64,000 nucleotides of DNA from JAAYUJ01 sp963698165 (lineage in GTDB: Bacteria > Desulfobacterota > Syntrophobacteria > Syntrophobacterales > Syntrophobacteraceae): NCBI GenBank assembly GCA_963698165.1, contig CAVOPT010000007.1, forward strand, positions 124,001 to 188,000, written 5' to 3'. Position numbers and translations under genes: made by a program. Below the pieces are notes generated by a model that did not search any database, was not told the origin of the DNA, and was given only the letters and a program-made list of their open reading frames with translations. This document shows positions 56,844-64,000 of this stretch, piece by piece. Every line of letters starts with the position of its first letter. Positions within the stretch are counted from its first letter, which is position 1.

Positions 56844-59210
56844 TCAGCGTTCTCGCCTGAGGAATGCGAGCAGGTCGACCATGGAAGGAAGGAATAGCAG
56901 GCAACTCGACGCGATGACACCGATCCCGAGCGTTGCGGCAAAACCCATCGACCACAGCCCTGGATGCCTCGCCAAGAGGAGTCCTGCGAAGCCAACCAGC
57001 GTGGTGACAGCCGCGGACCCGACTGAAGCCGCCAAGTTACCGGCGGCATGTGTGGCTGTCATGCCTTCCTCATGGTATCGATGAAGAATATGGATTCCGT
57101 AGTTGATCCCCAACCCTATCAGCAACGGCAGGACCGTCAGGTTGAAAAAGCCTAGCCGCATGCCCAAAAAGGCCAAGATGGCCAGGGTGATTGCAATAGA
57201 CCCAGCCAGTGTCACGAGGAGTGCGATCAAGTCCGCCCACGATCGGAAAGCTAGGACCACCAGTGCCGCGGTAGCCAGCCACGTGAAGGCGATAACCACC
57301 CAACCCTCGTGCTTCACCAACCCAAGGATCTCCGCAAAAATGAGTGCCTCGCCTGCCGCAACAAATTGCTGGCCGCGAAAACGGATATCCTCCAGACGCT
57401 GGGCAAAAGCTTGTGCTTGGGGCGCCAACGAGATGCGGTCCCTGGGTTCCGCCACCACCAGGTAGAGTTCACGCTCCGTTCCGTCAGGTGCTTTCGTGCG
57501 CCCTGTCAGGCTCCTGCGGATTTGGATGGGGATACTCTCCAGGGTCAAAGGCGAGAAATCCAGGTGGCGACGCAGACGCTCAATTTCAGCTGATACGTCG
57601 GCAGGAGCACGACGGAGAAAGGGTTCGTCCAGAATCTCCAGGATACGCTGTAGGCACATGCGCCTGGCTGGGGTATCTCCATCCAGGATGGAAGCGAGAC
57701 TGTTGACCCGTTGGATAGGGGACTGCGCACCTTCCCTGTCCAGACGCGCCTGGAGCGTTCGTGTGATTTCGCGGGACGCTTCGAAGTCCATAGTGAAGAA
57801 TACCGCGGGGCTCGATTTTTGAAACCCCTCTATGCTCTCCGCTTTTCCACGAAGCTCGTGGAGTTCCGTGAAGGTCGGCCTTAGGTTTTCGAAATCGCTC
57901 TCAAATTCCAGCCTGTTGTAGACGATCCATGTGCTCACGCCAGCAAGAATTGCCCAAAGGCAAAACACCGGCGCTGCGGAGCGCCATGTCGTGACGTGCT
58001 TTCCGCCGGAATACATCTCACTCCTCTGAGGATCGCCAGAGCCAAGGCGGGAGCGAATGAGCCATACGATACCGGGGACGGTCACTATGGTGGCGGCAAG
58101 AATCAGGCAAACGCCCATTCCCGCAATGATTCCAAATTGAGAGAAACCACGGAAATGCATCCAGGCAAGTGAGATGAAGCCCGCAAGGCCCGTCAGAGCG
58201 GAAAAGACCAGGGGCGGCATGGTGGCACGAACGGCGCTCGCGGTTGCGTCTCGAACCTCGGCGCCATTTCCGATCTCTTCCCTTACCCGATACAGGAGGT
58301 GGATAGGAAAATCGTCGCCAATGCCGAAAAGGATGAGAAAGAGAAAACAACTCACCAGGTTCAGGCTGCCGAAGAGAAAATAGGCTGTGCCATAGGTCCA
58401 GGCCATCCCGATTCCCACGGGGATAAGCACCACCAGCGGCTGCCAGCAAGATCGCAGAGCCAGTGCAGGGATCAGAAGGATGAGCGGCAGCGTGATGAGG
58501 GATGCCCGTGCCAGGTCCTGGCGAATGGAATTGTATTCTTCGATGCGGAAACGCAAACCTCCATACAGGCGGGCTTTGAGATCAGGGTGGAACAGCGACG
58601 GCTGCAGCGCCTGGATGTCACTGTCTGCCTCAGCGAGGATCGTCTCCGTCTGCTTGATCCGACTGGTGAGCTTTCTCATCTGCACCTGGATGAGAACCAC
58701 CGTGCCATCCGCGCTGGACCGGAGCTCCTTCACTGCAGCAATGGACCTGAGCCGATCCCAGTCCGGCTCAGCGGGTTCATCGTCCAGATCGATAGCAAGC
58801 GGTGAATGTTCTATCCTAGCACGCTCCACTGCTTCGCGGAGGCCAAATTCCAGTTGCTCCAGATCCCGCTGCGGGAGCAGAAACGGCCAACGCTTCAGCA
58901 TAAAATCGACGTCCCGACGGAAATGGACCTGCGTGGCCCAGTCCCTGGCGGCAAGGCGCTGCGCCAAAGCGTCTCCGAACCTCTCGTTGGCCAACCGGTC
59001 GGGACTCTCGATGACCACGGAAAGAAACGTATGACCGCCAACTTGCTCTTCAAATTGACGGAAGCTCTTGACGGAGGGCAGATCCTGGGGGAGCAACTGG
59101 ACGAGTTCGGTGGTCATCTCCAGGCGAAGGGCGAATGGAACTGCAATGAAAGCGAAGAGGAAAGCGGTGCCAAGAATCCAAACGGAGCGTCTGGCAAGGA
59201 AGTCGATCAT
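56844..59210 (-). CDS. RND superfamily (MMPL) exporter, HpnN-like
   Basis: 788 aa with two repeats of one TM, a large periplasmic loop and five TMs. It opens VWILGTAFLFAFIAVPFALR. Sterol-sensing-like TM4 motifs are LFGIGDDFPIHLLYRVREE and LIGLGINYGIHILHRYHEE. It is translated with the upstream Ttg2D-like gene through an ATGA overlap. The pair Ttg2D + RND matches the hopanoid-associated HpnM-HpnN pair, and squalene-hopene cyclase is in the same window. It may move hopanoids or other lipids to the outer membrane. Other MMPL lipid exporters are possible. Confidence 0.72.
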   Translation of the reverse strand: MIDFLARRSVWILGTAFLFAFIAVPFALRLEMTTELVQLLPQDLPSVKSFRQFEEQVGGHTFLSVVIESPDRLANERFGDALAQRLAARDWATQVHFRRDVDFMLKRWPFLLPQRDLEQLEFGLREAVERARIEHSPLAIDLDDEPAEPDWDRLRSIAAVKELRSSADGTVVLIQVQMRKLTSRIKQTETILAEADSDIQALQPSLFHPDLKARLYGGLRFRIEEYNSIRQDLARASLITLPLILLIPALALRSCWQPLVVLIPVGIGMAWTYGTAYFLFGSLNLVSCFLFLILFGIGDDFPIHLLYRVREEIGNGAEVRDATASAVRATMPPLVFSALTGLAGFISLAWMHFRGFSQFGIIAGMGVCLILAATIVTVPGIVWLIRSRLGSGDPQRSEMYSGGKHVTTWRSAAPVFCLWAILAGVSTWIVYNRLEFESDFENLRPTFTELHELRGKAESIEGFQKSSPAVFFTMDFEASREITRTLQARLDREGAQSPIQRVNSLASILDGDTPARRMCLQRILEILDEPFLRRAPADVSAEIERLRRHLDFSPLTLESIPIQIRRSLTGRTKAPDGTERELYLVVAEPRDRISLAPQAQAFAQRLEDIRFRGQQFVAAGEALIFAEILGLVKHEGWVVIAFTWLATAALVVLAFRSWADLIALLVTLAGSIAITLAILAFLGMRLGFFNLTVLPLLIGLGINYGIHILHRYHEEGMTATHAAGNLAASVGSAAVTTLVGFAGLLLARHPGLWSMGFAATLGIGVIASSCLLFLPSMVDLLAFLRRER

Positions 59211-59818
59211 GGAATCTTATCCGCCTTCTTTCGAAGCTTCTCAAGCAGACCAGCCACACCAGAGGACTGAATTTCTTTGTAAAAAGTCGAGCGGTTCCGT
59301 TCAACGCTGCTCTTCCCCTGCAGCAGAATATCCACTATCTTCCATTGGGAGCCACTCTGCTGCATTCGGTAGCGAACCTCCCATCTGTCTTCATTCCGCG
59401 TAATGACTGTGAGTACCGTCGCAACGGAGGAATTGGCGGGATCGATTCTCTCCGAGACATATTGAACCCGGTCCGATTTGTGTTCGTAGACCCCCTTCAA
59501 CAAGGAGCGCTCGAGCAGCATCGAGACCAGCTGGAGTGCCTCTCTGCGCTTGGTCTCATCAAGCTCATTCCAGTAAATGCCGAACGATTCGCGAGTGTGA
59601 CTGTCCATGTCGACGATGCCCGTTACCAAGTCTCGAAGTCGGGCGTCTTCTTCGGGGCTGGGCTTCGTTTTGTGATCGCCCAAGATCTCGCGCACCTGGA
59701 GGTCCCGGGCCTGTAGAGTCTCAAGCGGTCCCATGGCGGGTGCGCTGGAGGCACAGACAAGTGCCACAATCAAGAACATGGCGCTTCGCAGAAGCGTATG
59801 GATCCCTTTTGAGTCCAT
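59207..59818 (-). CDS. Ttg2D/MlaC-like periplasmic lipid-binding protein, HpnM-like
   Basis: 203 aa from ATG 59818, with GGGGAG four bases upstream and a signal peptide (LLRSAMFLIVALVCASSAPA). The frame is open for another 169 codons upstream without family resemblance. The Ttg2D core shows VREILGDHKTKPSPEEDARL, NELDETKRREALQLVSMLLE, YVSERIDPANSSVATVLTVI and WKIVDILLQGKSSVERNRS. These proteins shuttle lipids across the periplasm. The four-base overlap with the RND gene supports a joint transport system. Confidence 0.8.
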   Translation of the reverse strand: MDSKGIHTLLRSAMFLIVALVCASSAPAMGPLETLQARDLQVREILGDHKTKPSPEEDARLRDLVTGIVDMDSHTRESFGIYWNELDETKRREALQLVSMLLERSLLKGVYEHKSDRVQYVSERIDPANSSVATVLTVITRNEDRWEVRYRMQQSGSQWKIVDILLQGKSSVERNRSTFYKEIQSSGVAGLLEKLRKKADKIP

Positions 59819-60349
59819 CAATCTCCCCAAGTTCACGGACTGTGCCGCAACTGGCTGATACTGAGTTGCGTTCAAGATTATTCTGAGGCGACTCACAAAC
59901 GTAGCATAGCCCCTTGCGGGCGCAACGATGTCGACGGGCACAAGGCCCTGTGCTACGCCAGCTTGACTGCAACTTAGCATGAGACGTTTCTGGCAATCGG
60001 TTGCCCCCATTGTCTTCAATTCCCGAAACCCGGAGTGACAGACTGCCCATGGTGTCGCCTTCAGTATCGCCACCATATGGAGCGAGATCTTCTTCGTCTC
60101 GACCACAAGCGTGTTCCCACCCGTGGTGAAGGACTGCAAAAGGCGAGGGTGGGCACCGCGATGATCGTGCCAAAGTTTGTGGTTTAGAAGGATCTGGTAG
60201 TTCGGAATGTTTGCGAAAATGATGTTTGATATCGGCATGGCATTTTGTTTGCCATAGGCGGTGGCTTCCGCAGCAATTCCCGGAGTAATGTACTGAGACA
60301 CCTCGACCCTTGGCAAAGGGATCAATTTTCAGCGACTAGCTGTCAGATT
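59819..60349. other. Non-coding or remnant stretch between hpnM-like gene and the HAD pseudogene
   Basis: 530 bases. The minus strand stays open in the hpnM-like frame to 60325, but the translation shows no family. An inverted repeat at 59900-59957 is listed separately. The promoter for the Ttg2D/RND pair should lie near 59.85-59.9 kb. Confidence 0.4.
59900..59957. repeat. Imperfect 17-bp inverted repeat
   Basis: CGTAGCATAGCCCCTTG (59900-59916) and CAAGGCCCTGTGCTACG (59941-59957) pair at 15 of 17 positions around a 24-base loop. It could be a small non-autonomous repeat or an attenuator upstream of the Ttg2D-like gene. Confidence 0.5.
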
Positions 60350-60498
60350 CTTGCTAGCTCAGTCAATTTCTCTATTGTAGGGCGTGGCGCTGACCCTGCT
60401 CAGCGCAAACAATATGTGGATTATGATCTTGCAGCAGGCGAACGCGAGAGCTTAGTAGCCAAGTTAACTGCCAAGCTTCCTAAGATTGATTTTGTTAT
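60350..60498 (+). pseudogene. HAD-type phosphomannomutase-like gene, 5'-truncated left fragment
   Basis: The frame reads VNFSIVGRGADPAQRKQYVD, YDLAAGERESLVAKLTAKLP and KIDFV, matching the middle of eukaryotic-type phosphomannomutase / HAD-IIB proteins (the F-S-I-x-G-R, QR..Y, KL.F.I.G region). It ends at the 9-bp duplication TTTTGTTAT (60490-60498) where the ISKra4 element begins. The part upstream of about 60350 is not recognisable, so the 5' end was lost separately. The fragment continues at 63783. Confidence 0.6.
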
Positions 60499-61064
60499 GG
60501 GTGCGGCTCTTCTGCAACGACGGCTGAAAAGCGGCGCTCTCCGTGATTATCGTTGAAACATCAAGGGCCTGGACATTTGGCCTCCGTTATGGGAATGTAA
60601 CTCGGGAACCCATAACCCAAGGAGGCCCCCTTGATGATTCCCGCATATCCGATGGAGAGCGAGGTATTCGGTTCGGCTTGTGAGCGGTTCGAGTCCATTA
60701 TCTGCCGGCTTAGCTGTGAGATAGCCGGGCAGATGGAGCATGGGCAAATTGAAGCTCTGATTTTCAGAGAGGGAACCGAATTGCTGCGATGCCTGATGCA
60801 GGGATACTTTGATCTTCGAGCCATCCGGGAACCACGAAGGCATGATGTGACCAGTCCCGATGGCGCTCCTCTGACTCATTGCAGGCTGAATTGTGAACGT
60901 CTTTTGATGACCCTCTTCGGTGAGGTGACGATACGGCGGAAAGGATACAGTGGCGCCGGCACGCGCAGCGTGTTTCCGTTGGATGCGGAGCTCAATCTTT
61001 CCAAGGATCATTACTCCCATGGACTGAGACGTCGAGTGGCGGGCGAAGCGGCCGTGAATTCGTT

Positions 61065-62656
61065 GTATCCGTTCACCAGGGGGATGCTGATTAGTTGATC
61101 AGCGAAGGCCTTGGCGTTGCGTTGAAGGCAGCTGTCATGAGCTCAGAGAGAAAGTGGAAGGGATTCTTTCCCCGAAGTTGGCAAGTACGAGTTACAGTGA
61201 GGATCCTTTCGGTGAAACGCTCTCCCCCTTCGGACTGATTTCCGAAACAGAGTTTTCTCCATTGAACGGCAGGGCGGAGCCCCAATTCAGCAGGATTGTT
61301 GGTGGGCTCTACACCGTCGTGGGTGAGGAAAGTAAACAGATGGGGCCAGTTTCTGAGCATTCGCCTGGCTCGAGTGCGCACGGCAGGATCAGGGCTGTCC
61401 TGGTATTTGAGGCAATAGCGTTTCATTCGAGCCCTCATGAGGACCGTGGCATCCTGGAGTTGCCGACGAGTGATGCAGTCCTCGCGGAAAGCGTGCCAGC
61501 AGGCAAACAGATGCCCGACCTCCTTGAGCATGTTCTTGGCAAACACGTAGGAATCCGGACTGCCTCTGCTGTCCTTGAGGGCCTTGAGTTTGCGAATCAA
61601 ATGTGACCAGCAGAGCTGCCTCAGCCCATTTTTGTGGTAGCAACTGTAAGCGGAATGGTCATCGGAGGAGATGACACCTTTGAAGGTTTCGCCCAGAACG
61701 GACCTGAGCACTTTGGCTCCACGGCTTGCGGCAATGGCAAAATAAACCACCAGAGGAGAGACGAAGACCCAAAGGTAGCGGCGCTCCCCTTTACACTTCC
61801 ACCCGGTTTCGTCAATGTTGAGGTTGGGGGAATCGGCAAGGGTCTGTCTTATCTCCTGCGTTACTGGCTCCAGTTCCGGGCTCAGCCGATCGATGCAGTT
61901 GCATACGGTACCAACACACAGATCCAAACCAAAGAGGGTGTTCATGATCTCCACGATCCCCCTTCGGCCGATCTTGTGTACCGAACTGAGGTAGCCTGTG
62001 GCTCCATGAACTCGGGGCCCAAACTGACTTTGCGCCACCTCGCAGGGAACTTCGGCCCGGGTTTTGTGCCCGCAAGTGCACTTGAGCTCGTGGCAGCGAT
62101 GTTCCGTCATGATCGGCTTGATCTCTGGCAGTTCAAAAGTCTGGTGTCTCAAAGGAGAAGAGGTTTCTTCGCACTGTTCCGGGCTCAGGGCAGCGGCGCA
62201 CTTCTCACAAACCGCGGGAAAGTGATCGTGCACATGGTCCATCTCCTCAACCGCAAGCAGCTCTCTCTTGTGACCCTTGTGTCCCTTCTGACCACCTCGA
62301 GAGCGAGTCGATTTCCGCTTCTTGGACCTGGCAACTCCTGGTCCATCGGATGATGGCGGTTTGGATGAGTTGGTGGAATTGGTGGATAGGGAAGCGATCT
62401 TTTTTTCCAAAATGCTGACTTGCTCAGTGAGGAACTCTATCCGGGCATGCATTTCCAGGAGGATTTTGACAACGGCCTCCTTGCCAGCTTCGTAGATGAG
62501 CTCGGCTTCCCGAATGTCCATCAGTCCTCGCAGCGTGGGGGTCTGAACGAAAGGGCTCGCTTCTCACAGTGTTGGACCTTCCTATTATCAGATAATGTTC
62601 AGGATGTCCCGAACGAAATGCGTGCCTGGCAAAAAAATTACCCCCTGAACGGTTAC
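61065..62656 (-). mobile_element. IS66-family element with single transposase gene (ISBst12-like)
   Basis: 1592 bp. Both ends start GTAWCCGTTCA toward the inside (left GTATCCGTTCACC, right reverse complement GTAACCGTTCAGG), as typical of IS66 (GTAA ends). It is flanked by the perfect 8-bp duplication AATTCGTT (61057-61064 and 62657-62664), the IS66 hallmark. It has only tnpC and no tnpA/tnpB, which fits the ISBst12 subgroup. Confidence 0.93.
61091..62521 (-). CDS. tnpC: IS66-family transposase (TnpC)
   Basis: 476 aa, intact. An N-terminal leucine-zipper-like coiled coil (HARIEFLTEQVSILEKKIAS) is followed by the IS66 signature STNSSKPPSSDGPG, a zinc-finger region CEKCAAAL..C.CGH, and the DDE core: NIDETGWKC, GVISSDDHSAYSC and EPTNNPAELGLRP. 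It fills nearly the whole IS, is likely functional, and is oriented against the gene it interrupts. Confidence 0.95.
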   Translation of the reverse strand: MDIREAELIYEAGKEAVVKILLEMHARIEFLTEQVSILEKKIASLSTNSTNSSKPPSSDGPGVARSKKRKSTRSRGGQKGHKGHKRELLAVEEMDHVHDHFPAVCEKCAAALSPEQCEETSSPLRHQTFELPEIKPIMTEHRCHELKCTCGHKTRAEVPCEVAQSQFGPRVHGATGYLSSVHKIGRRGIVEIMNTLFGLDLCVGTVCNCIDRLSPELEPVTQEIRQTLADSPNLNIDETGWKCKGERRYLWVFVSPLVVYFAIAASRGAKVLRSVLGETFKGVISSDDHSAYSCYHKNGLRQLCWSHLIRKLKALKDSRGSPDSYVFAKNMLKEVGHLFACWHAFREDCITRRQLQDATVLMRARMKRYCLKYQDSPDPAVRTRARRMLRNWPHLFTFLTHDGVEPTNNPAELGLRPAVQWRKLCFGNQSEGGERFTERILTVTRTCQLRGKNPFHFLSELMTAAFNATPRPSLIN

Positions 62657-63782
62657 AATTCGTTTGATGAAGCAGTGGCCAATATCGGCAAGACAACGGG
62701 GGGAAAGGTTCCCAAACGGCAACTGGAGGAGATCGCGGTTCTCTCCGCACAGGATTTTGATGCGTTCTACTCGGGCGGGAAGGCTGATGAACCCCGGCAG
62801 ACGTCGGATATTCTGGTGATGAGTGTCGATCAAAAAGGGATAGTCATGCGCAACGAGGACCTTCGACCCGCCACGCGCAAAGCCGCGGAAGAGTCCGTGC
62901 GCCGACCTGGCTCCCGCCTGAATCCCGGAGAGAAACTCAATCGTAAACGCATGGCAACAGTTGCGGCCGTCTATGACATCAAGGCTCATGAGCGCAGCCC
63001 CGAGGAGATCATGGGACTCTGTGCGGATGAGGGCAGGTCTGCCCGTCCCCGAGCCACGAATAAACGGGTCTGGGCCAGTGTGGAACGGGAACCGGAAGAT
63101 GTCATCGAGGATATGTTTCAGGAAGCGCTGCGGCGTGATCCGGAAATGAAGCGCCCTTGGGCGGTCCTGGTTGACGGAGGCGAGAAACAACTCGATCTTG
63201 TCCTTGGCTTTATTCGTCGGTATCGACCGGACGTGTCCCTTATCCTGGATTTCATCCATGTTCTGGAATACCTGTGGAAAGCGGCCTATGGCTTCCATGC
63301 CGTTGGAAGCGTTGAGTCCGAGAACTGGGTGGCTGAACGGGCTCTCAAGATCTTGCAGGGAGAGGCCACCGATGTGGCCCACGGATTGCGCCAAGGCGCC
63401 ACCCTTCACCAGTTGAGCTCCGACAAACGCAAGGCAGTAGACAAGTGCGCCGACTACCTTGAAAAATACGCACCCATGTTGGAATATGACCAATACCTGT
63501 CAGAAGGTCTCCCCATCGCCACCGGGGTCATCGAGGGCGCCTGCAGGCATTTGATCAAGGATCGCATGGACCGAACTGGTGCACGGTGGCGGTTGAAAAG
63601 AGCAGAGGCAGTGCTCAGGATTCGTTCCCTGCGATCCAGCGGTGACTTTGACGCCTACTGGACATTTCACCAAACGCGAGAGCATCAACGCAATCACTGC
63701 TCAGGCAACGATTTCGCTTGCGCAGCATGACAATAGGTCACTGCAGGGGCGTTGTTCCAAAAGAGCCGCACCCTTTTGTTAT

Positions 63783-63940
63783 TGCTGGAGAAACTGGAAT
63801 AGATATCTATCCTATCGAGAAAACAAGAGACAAATATTGCAATATTTTGATTTTTATTCTATAGTTTTCTTTAGAGATAAGATACAGCTCAAGGGCAATG
63901 ACTTTGATCTAGCTTGCGCTAAGAACCTAACTCATTAGGT
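63783..63940 (+). pseudogene. HAD-type phosphomannomutase-like gene, right fragment
   Basis: Directly after the duplication the left fragment's frame continues as IAGETGIDIYPIEKTRDK, then needs a frame change near 63830 to read QILQYFDFYSIVFFRDKIQL and KGNDFDLACAKNLTH, stop TAG 63936-63938. This is the HAD motif IV region of phosphomannomutases (F-G-D-K-x-x-x-G-G-N-D), with GDK changed to RDK and GGND to KGND. It is AT-rich compared with the rest of the window, suggesting transfer. Confidence 0.6.
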
Positions 63941-64000
63941 CGTTGACTGGAATGATACTTGGGACAGGTTGAATCTGTTTACTTCTTAAGCAACTTGGTG

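Larger units (their letters stand above)
60634..63730 (+). pseudogene. ISKra4 transposase, disrupted by IS66 insertion
   Basis: ATG 60634 is preceded by AAGGAGG. Residues to 61064 carry the N-terminal half (SEVFGSACERFESIICRLSC, TLFGEVTIRRKGYSG, HGLRRRVAGEAAVNS). After the IS66 copy the gene resumes at 62665 in frame (FDEAVANIGKTTGGKVPKRQ, MSVDQKGIVMR, WAVLVDGGEKQLDLVLGFIR, GVIEGACRHLIKDRMDRTGA). Removing 61065-62664 (IS66 plus one duplication) restores an uninterrupted 498-aa DDE transposase. The lesion is therefore recent and the only one in this gene. Confidence 0.9.
60499..63773 (+). mobile_element. ISKra4-family insertion sequence, interrupted by IS66
   Basis: Terminal inverted repeats match at 20 of 23 bases (left from 60499 GGGTGCGGCTCTTCTGCAAC, right ending 63773). 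A perfect 9-bp target duplication TTTTGTTAT flanks it (60490-60498 and 63774-63782). Without the inserted IS66 and its duplicated 8 bases, the element is 1675 bp. It carries one transposase gene. Confidence 0.88.

Overview
The window is a GC-rich (roughly 60%) bacterial chromosome segment, most likely from the Desulfobacterota and close to Syntrophobacter-like sulfate reducers or syntrophs. No rRNA is present, so this rests on gene content. The pointers are squalene-hopene cyclase, a CooC-type CO-dehydrogenase maturation ATPase, LarC, a PurH reduced to its IMP-cyclohydrolase domain, and a small zinc-ribbon gene with an in-frame UGA and a SECIS-like hairpin. Taxonomy is inference.

Layout. 0-7.1 kb: recC-recB-recD on the minus strand; recC is split by a +1 frameshift. 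7.5-10.5 kb: a TVGYGD ion channel, a secreted unknown and an Nramp transporter. 10.8-19.7 kb: a type I-C CRISPR-Cas locus in the order cas3-cas5c-cas8c-cas7c-cas4-cas1-cas2-leader-array. cas3 and cas8c are heavily broken, while cas5c, cas4, cas1 and cas2 are undamaged and cas7c has only a rescued lesion at its start. A degenerate CRISPR repeat abuts the cas3 start codon. The far end of the array cuts into an AAA ATPase gene.

20.4-33.3 kb: squalene-hopene cyclase, panB/panE, a DUF202 protein, an MraY-like transferase next to a MurG-HEAT fusion, tsaC, purE, purD, the IMP-cyclohydrolase half of purH, cooC and a membrane protein. 33.4-43.3 kb: a coiled-coil DNA-binding protein, pyrE, hicBA, flavin reductase, M42 peptidase, a nucleoside-recognition membrane protein, ferredoxin-nitroreductase, DUF3108, a thioesterase, an orphan FliK-like/FlhX pair, and an apparently inactive M50-like membrane protein. 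43.3-55.7 kb: a CarS-metallophosphoesterase fusion, a sigma-70 factor, a DRG/Obg-type GTPase, the candidate selenoprotein, alaS, recA, thpR, cinA, larC, a homologue of cyanobacterial fluorescence recovery protein, and tRNA-Arg(CCG).

55.7-64 kb: downstream of the tRNA lies a gene-poor stretch, then a Ttg2D/MlaC-like protein with an RND exporter (reminiscent of HpnM/HpnN), then a three-level nest. A phosphomannomutase-like HAD pseudogene is interrupted by an ISKra4-family element with 9-bp target duplications. Its transposase gene is in turn interrupted by a single-gene IS66 element with 8-bp duplications.

Functional themes are recombination and repair (RecBCD, RecA), envelope and hopanoid metabolism (Shc, RND/Ttg2D, MraY/MurG paralogues), purine, pyrimidine and pantothenate synthesis, and a CRISPR system that seems to have lost interference while keeping repeat-processing and adaptation genes.
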